Shown here: positions 1 to 5,989 of the stretch, piece by piece
Numbering within the stretch: position 1 is the stretch's first letter
How the letters are laid out: the number at the start of each line of letters is the position of its first letter
Assembly: GCA_947167435.1 (NCBI GenBank)
Contig: CAMVIC010000071.1
Span: 1 to 7,495 of the forward strand
Length of the DNA stretch: 7,495 nt
Source of the DNA: an uncultured Clostridia bacterium
Lineage (GTDB): Bacteria > Bacillota_A > Clostridia > Oscillospirales > Oscillospiraceae
Direction of reading: 5' to 3'
Notes under the pieces: model-generated
Seen by the model: the letters and a program-made list of their open reading frames with translations, nothing else
Told to the model about the DNA's origin: nothing
Database searches by the model: none
Made by a program: the position numbers and the translations under genes

Positions 1-627
1 AAGGCCGGGGCCGGGGAAGGGCTGCCGGAACACCATGCCGTCGGGCAGGCCCAGGGCCTTGCCGACCACGCGCACCTCGTCCTTGTACAGGAACTTGATG
101 GGCTCTACCAGTTCAAACTGCAGGTCCTCGGGCAGGCCGCCCACGTTGTGATGGGCCTTGACGGGGCCGCTCTCCAGAATGTCGGGATAGATGGTGCCCT
201 GGGCCAGGAACTCGATGCCGTCCAGCTTGCGGGCCTCTTCCTCAAACACGCGGATAAACTCCGCGCCGATGATTTTCCGCTTGGTCTCGGGCTCGGCCAC
301 GCCGGCCAGCTTGTCCAGGAAGCGGTCCACCGCGTCCACATAGACCAGATTTGCGTTCATCTGATTGCGGAACACCTCAATGACCTGCTCGGGCTCTCCC
401 TTGCGCAGCAGGCCATGGTTCACGTGAACGCAGGTCAGCTGTCTGCCCACCGCCTTGATGAGCAGCGCGGCCACCACGGAGGAGTCCACGCCGCCGGAGA
501 GGGCCAGGAGGACCTTCTTGTCGCCGATCTGGGCGCGCAGGGCGGCCAGCTGTTCGTCAATAAATGCCTGGGCAAGCTCGGGCGTCGTGATCCGCTCCAT
601 GCTTTCGGGGCGCTTGTTGTCTGCCAT
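1..627 (-). CDS. guaA: GMP synthase ATP-pyrophosphatase subunit, stand-alone (3' end outside window)
   Basis: Makes GMP from XMP, ATP and ammonia in the cytoplasm, the last step of de novo GMP synthesis. The 209 visible residues start at an ATG with GGAGGG nine bases upstream and stay open to the window edge. Visible motifs are the PP-loop SGGVDSS (44-50), NHGLLRKGE (70-78), KRKIIG (116-121), QGTIYPD (143-149), HHNVGGLP (159-166) and PFPGPGL (203-209), all typical of GuaA. Ordinary bacterial GuaA has about 200 residues of glutamine amidotransferase before the PP-loop; here only 43 residues precede it, and the DNA upstream encodes the end of another gene. The segment between ESG and HHNVGG is short (PVKA), and LRKGEPE resembles archaeal two-subunit GMP synthases from memory. 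The C-terminal dimerisation domain would lie beyond base 1. The family call is secure; the need for a separate amidotransferase partner is inferred. Confidence 0.95.
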   Translation of the reverse strand, partial: MADNKRPESMERITTPELAQAFIDEQLAALRAQIGDKKVLLALSGGVDSSVVAALLIKAVGRQLTCVHVNHGLLRKGEPEQVIEVFRNQMNANLVYVDAVDRFLDKLAGVAEPETKRKIIGAEFIRVFEEEARKLDGIEFLAQGTIYPDILESGPVKAHHNVGGLPEDLQFELVEPIKFLYKDEVRVVGKALGLPDGMVFRQPFPGPGL

Positions 628-636
628 TCTTCGTAT

Positions 637-642
637 CCCTCC
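637..642 (-). promoter_or_regulatory. Ribosome binding site fixing the guaA start
   Basis: GGAGGG on the minus strand lies nine bases before the ATG at 627. Together with the promoter at 669-697 it shows that translation starts directly before the ATP-pyrophosphatase domain, so the missing amidotransferase domain is not an artefact of a wrongly chosen start. Confidence 0.8.
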
Positions 643-668
643 ATGTGATCGAAAAAGATTTCGCAGAT

Positions 669-697
669 ATTATAGTATGATCGGCGGCGGCGCGCAA
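669..697 (-). promoter_or_regulatory. Sigma-A-type promoter of the GMP synthase gene
   Basis: On the minus strand the -35 box TTGCGC (697-692) and a perfect -10 box TATAAT (674-669) are separated by 17 bases. The predicted transcript would start near 662, leaving a 5' UTR of about 35 bases. That is too short for a purine riboswitch. The -35 box begins about ten bases after the stop codon of the upstream amylase gene, and no terminator is visible between them, so read-through from the upstream genes is also possible. Confidence 0.75.
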
Positions 698-705
698 CAG
701 AAAAC

Positions 706-1992
706 TTAACGGGGACGTATAAAAATGATGGGGGCTCCGGAGCAGAAAACTCGGCCATTTTCCACAAGAACCGGCCTGCCGTCCACAAGGTTTTCATAGC
801 TGCCGTCCGGCGCGTCGATCTCCACGCTGCCGCTTTCGGCGCGCAGGCTGAACACGCCGTATTTCTTTGCCTCCCGGTTGCTGCGCTCCATGACAGCGAT
901 GCAGGCCTCGTCGTCCGCCCGGGCATAGAAGGCGTCGTCGCAGCCCAGCCGGTTTTTGATCTGCCGCAGCCGGGTCAGCAGCGGGCTCAGGTCCCGGCCG
1001 GTGTTCCGGTTGATGGGCTCCTTTTCAAAGAGGCTGGGCAGGTGCGCGTCGGCGTACTCCTGCCCGGCATAGAGCAGCGTCGTGCCCTTGAGGAAATAGA
1101 GCATGGCCGTGAAGTTTTCCAGCGCCGCTTCCTCCCTGATGAAGGAGGCGATGCGGGGCTGGTCGTGGTTTTCCAGAAAGCGCATCTTGTTGTAGTTGTC
1201 GGGATAGATGGCCTCCTGGAAGTTCAGCCATTCCAGATAGCGGCTCAGCTTCTCCTCTCCCCGCAGGAAGCGGTCGAAGACCTCCCGGATGTCATACTCG
1301 TATTCCAGGTCGAAGGCCTCATACAGCTCGCAGTCCTTGGCGGAGTAAAAGCCCTCCCGCCGGGCATAGCAGCCGAAGCCGCTGTGAACCGACTCGGCCA
1401 GCCAGATGCAGTCAGGCCGCACCCGGCTCACCGCCTCCCTTGCCCGTTTCCAGAAGGCCAGGGGGACGAAGGAGGCCACGTCGCAGCGAAAGCCGTCCAC
1501 CAGCTCCGCCCACATGCACAGGCTCTCAAGCTGATAGTCCCAGAGGGCCGTGTTGCGGTAGTCCAGGTCGATCACGTCCGCCCAGTCGCCGATTTTGTTG
1601 CCGGGGCGTCCGTCCGGCATCCGGTAGAAGAATTCCGGGTGTTGGGCATAGAGCACGGAGTCCGGCGAGGTGTGGTTATAGACCACGTCGATCATGCACT
1701 TCATGCCCCGTTTGTGAATCTCGTCCACCAGCAGCCGGAAGTCCTCCATGGTGCCGTAGGCCGGGTTTACCGTGCGGTAGTCCCGGTTTGCGTAGGGGCA
1801 GCCCAGGCTGCCTTTTTTCCCCACCACGCCGATGGGGTGGATGGGCATGAACCAGATGATATCCGTGCCCAGGGCGCGGATGCGGTCCAGGTCGGGAATG
1901 ACGGCCCGGAAGGTCCCTTCCGGGGTGTGACTGCGGACGTAGACGGAATAGATGACCTGATTCTGCAGCCGCGGATCGGTGTTGACGGCCAT
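706..1992 (-). CDS. Intracellular GH13 alpha-amylase-family glycosidase
   Basis: A 428-residue (beta/alpha)8-barrel enzyme of glycoside hydrolase family 13, acting on alpha-glucosidic bonds. All four conserved regions are present: DVVYNH (102-107), GFRCD with the predicted nucleophile D171, WLAES with the acid/base E200, and ENHD with the transition-state aspartate D277. A short beta-rich C-terminal part (about 375-428) ends in IIFIRPR. There is no signal peptide, so it should act on sugars already imported, such as maltodextrins. The start is supported by AGGAGG eight bases upstream (2006-2001). The transporter gene ends 62 bases upstream on the same strand with no clear promoter or terminator between, so co-transcription is likely. 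The exact specificity (amylase, cyclomaltodextrinase, glucosidase or transglycosylase) cannot be read by eye. Confidence 0.93.
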   Translation of the reverse strand: MAVNTDPRLQNQVIYSVYVRSHTPEGTFRAVIPDLDRIRALGTDIIWFMPIHPIGVVGKKGSLGCPYANRDYRTVNPAYGTMEDFRLLVDEIHKRGMKCMIDVVYNHTSPDSVLYAQHPEFFYRMPDGRPGNKIGDWADVIDLDYRNTALWDYQLESLCMWAELVDGFRCDVASFVPLAFWKRAREAVSRVRPDCIWLAESVHSGFGCYARREGFYSAKDCELYEAFDLEYEYDIREVFDRFLRGEEKLSRYLEWLNFQEAIYPDNYNKMRFLENHDQPRIASFIREEAALENFTAMLYFLKGTTLLYAGQEYADAHLPSLFEKEPINRNTGRDLSPLLTRLRQIKNRLGCDDAFYARADDEACIAVMERSNREAKKYGVFSLRAESGSVEIDAPDGSYENLVDGRPVLVENGRVFCSGAPIIFIRPR

Positions 1993-2054
1993 AAGGGAAA
2001 CCTCCTGATTGACAGAAATGAATAGGGAAAAGGACAGAGCAGGCAGCTCGCCCT

Positions 2055-3197
2055 CTACAGCGCCATGAGAAACTGTACCAGCAGCACCAGGGTGATGAGG
2101 GCCAGGGGATAGGTGGTGGCGTAGGCGGCGGCCACGTCGTCGGTGCCGGCCGCCTGGATCAGAACGGCCAGGGAGGGGGTGCAGGTCATGCTGGCCGTAA
2201 GCGCCCCCAGTCCGTTGAGCAGGGGCAGCTTCAGCAGGCAGCGGAAGAGGAAGAAGCCTGCGGTCAGCGGGATCAGGGCCAGCAGAGCGGCGTAAACCGG
2301 CAGCATCAGCCCGTATTCCGAAAGAATCGCCGCCAGGCCCCGGCCGCCCTCCACGCCGGCGCCGGAGAAAAAGAAGATCAGCCCCAGCTCCTTGGCGGGG
2401 CCGTACAGCCGCGGATCAGGTCGCAGCTCCAGAGAACCGATATGACCCAACTGCCCCAGCAGCAGCCCCACGATCAACGGGCCGCCGGTGGTGCCCAGGG
2501 AGAAGTGCCCGCCGCCGGGCAGTCGGATGACCACCGCACCCAGCAGGATGCCCAGGACAACCGTGGCGGAAAAGGTGGACAGGCCCCAGGGGTCCAGCCG
2601 GCGGCGGGGCCGGTCGGCACGCTCCGGCTCATGGGGCAGGGCGATCAACGCCCGCTCCTTTGCCATGTCCGCGTGCAGGAAGCGGGGAATCAGCTGAATG
2701 GCCAGCACCTTGCACACCACGCCCACCGGATAGGCCACGCCGTAGCCCGCCGCCACGCGGCTCATGGCCTCGGCGGAGGGGGCGGCCTCCCGGGCGGCGG
2801 CAAAGCCGGGGGAGGTGGTGAAGGAGCCGGTCATCAGGCCCACCGCCAGCGGCGCCTCCACCCGGGCAAGGCGCACCATGCCCCAGCAGACCAGGGCCCC
2901 GGCCGCGGCGGTGCAGAGACAGATGAGCAGATAGGCAAGGCCGTTTTGCTTCATCCGCTGCCAGAAGCCGGGCCCCGCGCTGAGTCCCACGCTGCTGATA
3001 AACAGCAGCAGGCCCACCGTCTGCAGGGCTGCCGGCGTCTGCGCGCCGAAGTGGCCGAAGGCCAGGCCCACCAGAAAGATGGCGGCGGTGCCCAGGCTGA
3101 CGCCCCGAATCTTAACCGCGCCCAGACCGTAGCCCAGGGCGGCGATGGCGAATACCGTCAGCATGCCCCGTGCGCTCTCGTTCAGCAGAAAACTCAT
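2055..3197 (-). CDS. Short AAE-family (YidE/YbjL/AspT-like) membrane transporter
   Basis: A strongly hydrophobic protein of about 380 residues with two homologous membrane halves, matching the aspartate:alanine exchanger family (TC 2.A.81). Family-like signatures are GSFTTSPGF (about 124-132), GTTGGPLIVGLLLG (about 235-248) and GALTASMTCTPSL (about 331-343). Only a short basic hydrophilic loop (about 175-205) separates the halves. YidE and YbjL of Escherichia coli carry two TrkA-C/RCK-like domains there, so this is a minimal form. I prefer the ATG at 3197 because it places the first helix as in YidE, with GGAG 11 bases upstream. A GTG at 3221 with a nearby AGGA would add eight residues. The substrate is unknown; amino or dicarboxylic acids are plausible from the family only. 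It is the first gene of the minus-strand block. Confidence 0.8.
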   Translation of the reverse strand: MSFLLNESARGMLTVFAIAALGYGLGAVKIRGVSLGTAAIFLVGLAFGHFGAQTPAALQTVGLLLFISSVGLSAGPGFWQRMKQNGLAYLLICLCTAAAGALVCWGMVRLARVEAPLAVGLMTGSFTTSPGFAAAREAAPSAEAMSRVAAGYGVAYPVGVVCKVLAIQLIPRFLHADMAKERALIALPHEPERADRPRRRLDPWGLSTFSATVVLGILLGAVVIRLPGGGHFSLGTTGGPLIVGLLLGQLGHIGSLELRPDPRLYGPAKELGLIFFFSGAGVEGGRGLAAILSEYGLMLPVYAALLALIPLTAGFFLFRCLLKLPLLNGLGALTASMTCTPSLAVLIQAAGTDDVAAAYATTYPLALITLVLLVQFLMAL

Positions 3198-3240
3198 ATC
3201 CTGTCCGACTCCAGATTTCACAGATTCCTTTTTCGCCTCG

Positions 3241-3269
3241 AGTTTAGCACACTTTCCCCTCTGTGGCTA
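3241..3269 (-). promoter_or_regulatory. Candidate promoter of the transporter-amylase block
   Basis: On the minus strand TAGCCA (3269-3264) and TAAACT (3246-3241) are 17 bases apart, and the -10 box is preceded by TG one base away, as in extended -10 promoters. Each hexamer matches consensus at four of six positions. The predicted start near 3234 gives a UTR of about 37 bases to the ATG at 3197. It is the best candidate I found, but it is weak. Confidence 0.4.
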
Positions 3270-3304
3270 CCGTTTTCCTCTCCTGTTTGACATTTTTCTT
3301 TGCC

Positions 3305-3333
3305 TTGACAAGACAAAAACGGAGGAATAGAAT
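3305..3333 (+). promoter_or_regulatory. Near-consensus promoter of the Tat flavoprotein gene
   Basis: A perfect -35 box TTGACA (3305-3310), a 17-base spacer and TAGAAT (3328-3333, one mismatch to TATAAT) form a strong sigma-A-type promoter. Transcription is expected to start near 3340, giving a leader of about 65 bases. The -35 box sits inside the small palindrome CTTG-A-CAAG (3304-3312). Another TTGACA lies 18 bases upstream (3287-3292) without a matching -10 box. Confidence 0.75.
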
Positions 3334-3341
3334 GAAGACAG

Positions 3342-3380
3342 TTGGGAAAGATCCCAAAGGTCAACCCGGGCCCGGCCCGG
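3342..3380 (+). other. Two predicted hairpins in the 5' leader of the flavoprotein mRNA
   Basis: The first hairpin is TTGGGA-AAGA-TCCCAA (3342-3357), with a six-base-pair perfect stem starting within a few bases of the predicted transcription start. The second is CCGGGC-CCG-GCCCGG (3366-3380), six perfect G-C pairs. An A-rich open stretch carrying the ribosome binding site follows. A stem at the extreme 5' end is known to slow mRNA decay in some bacterial transcripts; that role here is inferred. Confidence 0.5.
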
Positions 3381-3391
3381 AGAAAAATGAA

Positions 3392-3397
3392 AAGGAG
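3392..3397 (+). promoter_or_regulatory. Ribosome binding site of the Tat flavoprotein gene
   Basis: AAGGAG lies seven bases before the ATG at 3405. It selects this start over the upstream in-frame TTG at 3342 and ATGs at 3387 and 3399, and places the twin-arginine motif at residues 8-15, as expected for a Tat signal peptide. Confidence 0.8.
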
Positions 3398-3404
3398 AAT
3401 GAAC

Positions 3405-5087
3405 ATGAAAAACAACAACGGCATCTCCCGGCGCGACTTTCTGAAGGGCGCCGCAGCCGGCGCCGCCAGCCTTGCTGTCATGGGCATGGGCAAGGGCGTC
3501 GCCTTCGCAGAAGAGGAAACGGCCGGCGGCCTGACCGCTGAAAAAGCCCTCGGCAAATGGGAATTCGAGATCCCGCCCGCCCCGATCCCGGAGGATCAGA
3601 TCGCAGAAGTCATTGAGGATGATATCATCATCATCGGCTCCGGTATGTCCGGCCTGACCACCGCCGTCTCCGCCGCGCAGAACGGCGCCAGCGTCACCCT
3701 GTTCTCTGCGTCCAGCCACCCCATCTCCCGCGGCGGCTCCAACTTTGCAAAGAACAGCAAAGTCATGGAAGAGCGCGGCATCGAGCCCTTCGACGTGAAC
3801 TATTTCTTCTATCATGAGATGCGCGCCGCCTCCTTCCAGGTGGACCAGAAGAAGTGGAACCGCGGCTACAACAACTCCGAGGAAGCCATGAACTGGCTGA
3901 TCGACCTGGTGGCTGAGGACGGCCTGAAGGTCATCCTGGAGCGCGACAACGACTTTGACGGCGGCCCCCACTACGCTCATGCCTTCAACACCGAGGGCAA
4001 CGACGCCATGGTGTCCACCGGCCAGCAGGGCGCGGTGGAGAGCCTGGAACGGCACGCCAAGGATCTGGGCGTAAAGTTCTACTATGACCACATCGGCCGC
4101 CAGCTCATCCGCGAGGACGACAATAAGGGCCGGGTCACCGGCGCCATCGCCCAGCGGGCCGACGGCAGCTACGTGAAGTTCGTGGGCAAGAAAGCCATTG
4201 TCCTGGCCACCGGCGAATTCTCCGGCGACAAGCAGATGCTGGCCAAGTACTGCCCGATGGTGATCCCCCTCATCGGTTTGGACCCGGTGGAAGTGGATTA
4301 CAACACCGGCTTCGGCGTCGCCCCCATCTACAACGGCGACGGCCAGAAGATGGGCCTGTGGATCGGCGCCGCCTGGCAGCACGCCTATCCCAACGCCCCC
4401 ATGATGCAGGGCTCCTGGGGCGGCAGCCATGAGCCTCTGGGCTTCCACTGGGGCCTGAACGTGAACGCCCGCACCGAGCGCTATCAGCGCGAGGACGTCT
4501 CCGCTCCCTACAGCGCCAACCACCTGATCAGCCAGCCGGGCCACATCGCCTGGGGCATCTGGACCGCGAACTACGCCCAGGCCATCATCGACGCGGGGCA
4601 CGAGTGGTACAGCTTCGGCTCCAACTACGACAACCCGCCCAAGACCGTGGAAGAGCTGCTGGCTTCCTGGGATGCGGGCTCCAAGGCCGACACCATCGAG
4701 GATCTGGCTGCCCAGTGCAACCTGGACGCGGAGAAGCTGAAAGCCGTCATCAAGCGCTACAACGAGCTGTGCGAGAAGGGCGTGGACGAAGACTTCCACA
4801 AGAATCCCGACTTCATGATCCCCATTGACGAGAACGGCCCCTTCTACTATGCCCGCAACGGCGCCCTGTTCATGACCGTCATGGGCGGCCTGCGCTGCAA
4901 CGAGTTCATGCAGGTGCAGGATGAGAACGACGAGCCCATCCCCGGCCTCTTCGAGGTTGGTCAGATGATCGGCGACATGTATGCCAACACCTACAACTTC
5001 GCCATCCCCGGCAACAGCTACGGCATCAACTGCCTGACCTTCGGCTACCTGCTGGGCCGCGACCTGGCCACCGGCAAGTTCGACTAA
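3405..5087 (+). CDS. Tat-exported FAD-dependent reductase of the fumarate/urocanate reductase superfamily
   Basis: A 560-residue flavoprotein. It opens with a twin-arginine signal (SRRDFLKG, 8-15), an Ala/Gly-rich hydrophobic stretch and a probable cleavage site after AFA (33-35), so it should fold with FAD in the cytoplasm and be exported by Tat. The Rossmann motif IIIIGSGMSG (74-83), ATGEFSGD (268-275), GDGQKMG (311-317) and the C-terminal PGLFEVGQMIG (513-523) with PGNSYG (535-540) define the FAD_binding_2 family. No FMN-binding domain, CXXCH haem motif or membrane anchor is visible, so electrons must come from another protein. By eye, the substrate-binding arginines of true fumarate reductases are not in the expected places, so the substrate is probably something else. 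The gene stands alone between its own promoter and two terminators. Arg codons are 15 CGC and 4 CGG, unlike its neighbours. Family call firm, substrate unknown. Confidence 0.9.
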   Translation: MKNNNGISRRDFLKGAAAGAASLAVMGMGKGVAFAEEETAGGLTAEKALGKWEFEIPPAPIPEDQIAEVIEDDIIIIGSGMSGLTTAVSAAQNGASVTLFSASSHPISRGGSNFAKNSKVMEERGIEPFDVNYFFYHEMRAASFQVDQKKWNRGYNNSEEAMNWLIDLVAEDGLKVILERDNDFDGGPHYAHAFNTEGNDAMVSTGQQGAVESLERHAKDLGVKFYYDHIGRQLIREDDNKGRVTGAIAQRADGSYVKFVGKKAIVLATGEFSGDKQMLAKYCPMVIPLIGLDPVEVDYNTGFGVAPIYNGDGQKMGLWIGAAWQHAYPNAPMMQGSWGGSHEPLGFHWGLNVNARTERYQREDVSAPYSANHLISQPGHIAWGIWTANYAQAIIDAGHEWYSFGSNYDNPPKTVEELLASWDAGSKADTIEDLAAQCNLDAEKLKAVIKRYNELCEKGVDEDFHKNPDFMIPIDENGPFYYARNGALFMTVMGGLRCNEFMQVQDENDEPIPGLFEVGQMIGDMYANTYNFAIPGNSYGINCLTFGYLLGRDLATGKFD

Positions 5088-5105
5088 GCATCCATAACTC
5101 CTTTG

Positions 5106-5137
5106 CCGCCGGGGAAGTCCGCTTCCCCGGCGGTTTT
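5106..5137 (+). terminator. Rho-independent terminator 1 after the flavoprotein gene
   Basis: A perfect 12-bp GC-rich stem (5106-5117 with 5122-5133) with loop TCCG is followed by TTTT. It begins 19 bases after the flavoprotein stop codon. Confidence 0.92.
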
Positions 5138-5145
5138 CAGACAGC

Positions 5146-5177
5146 CTCCCTGCGCATTGCATGCGCAGGGAGTTTTT
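5146..5177 (+). terminator. Rho-independent terminator 2, tandem with the first
   Basis: A second perfect 12-bp stem (5146-5157 with 5161-5172) with loop TGC is followed by TTTTT. Its stem sequence is unrelated to that of terminator 1, so it is not a duplication. The loop and T-tract overlap the predicted promoter of cutC. Confidence 0.88.
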
Positions 5178-5185
5178 GCTATACT
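5157..5185 (+). promoter_or_regulatory. Extended -10 promoter of the cutC operon, overlapping terminator 2
   Basis: TGCTATACT (5177-5185) is an extended -10 element with five of six bases matching TATAAT. A weak -35, TTGCAT (5157-5162), sits 17 bases upstream, in the loop region of terminator 2. Transcription should start near 5192, about 33 bases before the cutC ATG. The position right after two terminators supports a new transcription unit starting here. Confidence 0.6.
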
Positions 5186-5224
5186 GGGAATGCTTACCCC
5201 GATCATGCACAGGAGGAAAAGCCT

Positions 5225-5989
5225 ATGGAGAGGAATAAAATTCTGCTGGAGGTCTGCTGCGGCAGCGCCGGGGACGTGATTGAGGCCTGGCGTGCCGGGG
5301 CTGACCGGGTGGAGCTGAACAGCGACCTGTTTCACGGCGGACTGACGCCTACGCTGGGCTCCCTGCGGGTTGCCAAACGGGAGACCGAGCTGCCCGTCAT
5401 GGCCATGGTGCGCCCGAGGGAGGGCGGCTTCTGCTATACGGATACGGAGTTTACCGTGTGCCTGGAGGACGCGCGGCTGCTGCTGGAAAACGGGGCCGAC
5501 GGCCTGGTTTTCGGCTTTCTGCGGCCGGACGGCCGGGTGGACGCGGAGCGCACACGGACCCTCGCGACCCTTGCGCTTGAAGCCGGGAAGGAGGCCGTGT
5601 TCCACCGGGCCATCGACGTGGTGCCGGACTGGAAAGAGGCGCTGGACCTGCTGGCGGAGCTGGGCGTCACCCGGGTGCTCACCAGCGGGCAGGAGCCGGA
5701 CGTGAGCTGGGGCACGGACACCGTGCGGGAGATGATCGCCTATGCGGCCGGCCGCATCCAGATTCTGCCGGGCGCCGGGGTCACGGCCCGGAACATGCAC
5801 CGCATCCTGGCGGAGACCGGGGCGGAGCAGCTGCACGTGGCCGTCCACCGCAGCCTGCGGGACAGCTCTGCCGACAACAACCGTGACATCTTTTACGGCG
5901 GCTGCCTGTATCCGCCGGAGGACCGCTTCCGGCTCATCGACCGGGAGGCAATCGGCGCCATGGCCGCAGGACTGAGAGGGAAATCATGA
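5225..5989 (+). CDS. cutC: CutC family TIM-barrel protein
   Basis: A 254-residue cytoplasmic protein matching the CutC family along its whole length. Family motifs are LEVCC (8-12), GADRVELN (25-32), GGLTPTLG (38-45), VRPREGGFCY (62-71), FHRAID (126-131), RVLTSGQ (150-156) and GAGV (183-186). The usual HSSA/HCSAR-like segment near the C-terminus appears as VHRSLRDSS (207-215). The ATG has AGGAGG eight bases upstream (5211-5216). The family is named for copper homeostasis, but in Escherichia coli the copper phenotype was later traced to the small RNA MicL encoded within the cutC region, so the biochemical role is open. Here it is the first gene of an operon with a sugar kinase, overlapping it by ATGA, which points to carbohydrate metabolism rather than metal handling; this is an inference from context. 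Arg codons are 14 CGG, 6 CGC and 5 others. Confidence 0.93.
   Translation: MERNKILLEVCCGSAGDVIEAWRAGADRVELNSDLFHGGLTPTLGSLRVAKRETELPVMAMVRPREGGFCYTDTEFTVCLEDARLLLENGADGLVFGFLRPDGRVDAERTRTLATLALEAGKEAVFHRAIDVVPDWKEALDLLAELGVTRVLTSGQEPDVSWGTDTVREMIAYAAGRIQILPGAGVTARNMHRILAETGAEQLHVAVHRSLRDSSADNNRDIFYGGCLYPPEDRFRLIDREAIGAMAAGLRGKS

Larger units (their letters stand above)
3198..3404. other. Divergent intergenic control region
   Basis: This 207-base region separates the minus-strand transporter block from the plus-strand flavoprotein. It holds one predicted promoter on each strand and a TTGACA direct repeat (3287-3292 and 3305-3310, period 18), followed by the hairpin-rich flavoprotein leader. 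The left part is AT-richer than the flanking genes. I see no convincing gene in it. Confidence 0.6.

Noticed and set aside
628..705. Possible guanine/xanthine riboswitch or PurR box before guaA
   Set aside because: The predicted leader is only about 35 bases, and I see no purine aptamer core or PurR-box pair.
2009..2014. TTGACA on the plus strand between the amylase and transporter genes
   Set aside because: No -10 box follows at 16-18 bases and no plus-strand gene lies downstream.
1042..2025. A 327-codon plus-strand frame across the amylase gene
   Set aside because: It is antisense to an enzyme with all four GH13 motifs intact and shows no recognisable domain.
2442..3290. A 282-codon plus-strand frame across the transporter gene
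   Set aside because: Gln/Gly/His-rich shadow composition, antisense to a clear membrane protein gene.
3342..3404. A longer N-terminus of the flavoprotein starting at TTG 3342
   Set aside because: It would put 21 basic, Pro-rich residues before the Tat signal and has no suitable ribosome binding site, whereas the ATG at 3405 has AAGGAG seven bases upstream.
3332..3541. A small out-of-frame ORF with an excellent GGAGG site overlapping the flavoprotein start
   Set aside because: Its ATG lies inside the -10 box of the predicted promoter, upstream of the expected transcription start, and its product is an Arg-rich out-of-frame reading of the Tat signal region. A leader peptide from a more upstream promoter is possible but unsupported.
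3267..5210. A 647-codon open frame antisense to the whole flavoprotein gene
   Set aside because: It spans both terminator hairpins and the promoter region, has low-complexity Val/Gly/Ala/His composition and matches no family I know. It follows from the strong C/G third-position bias of the real gene.
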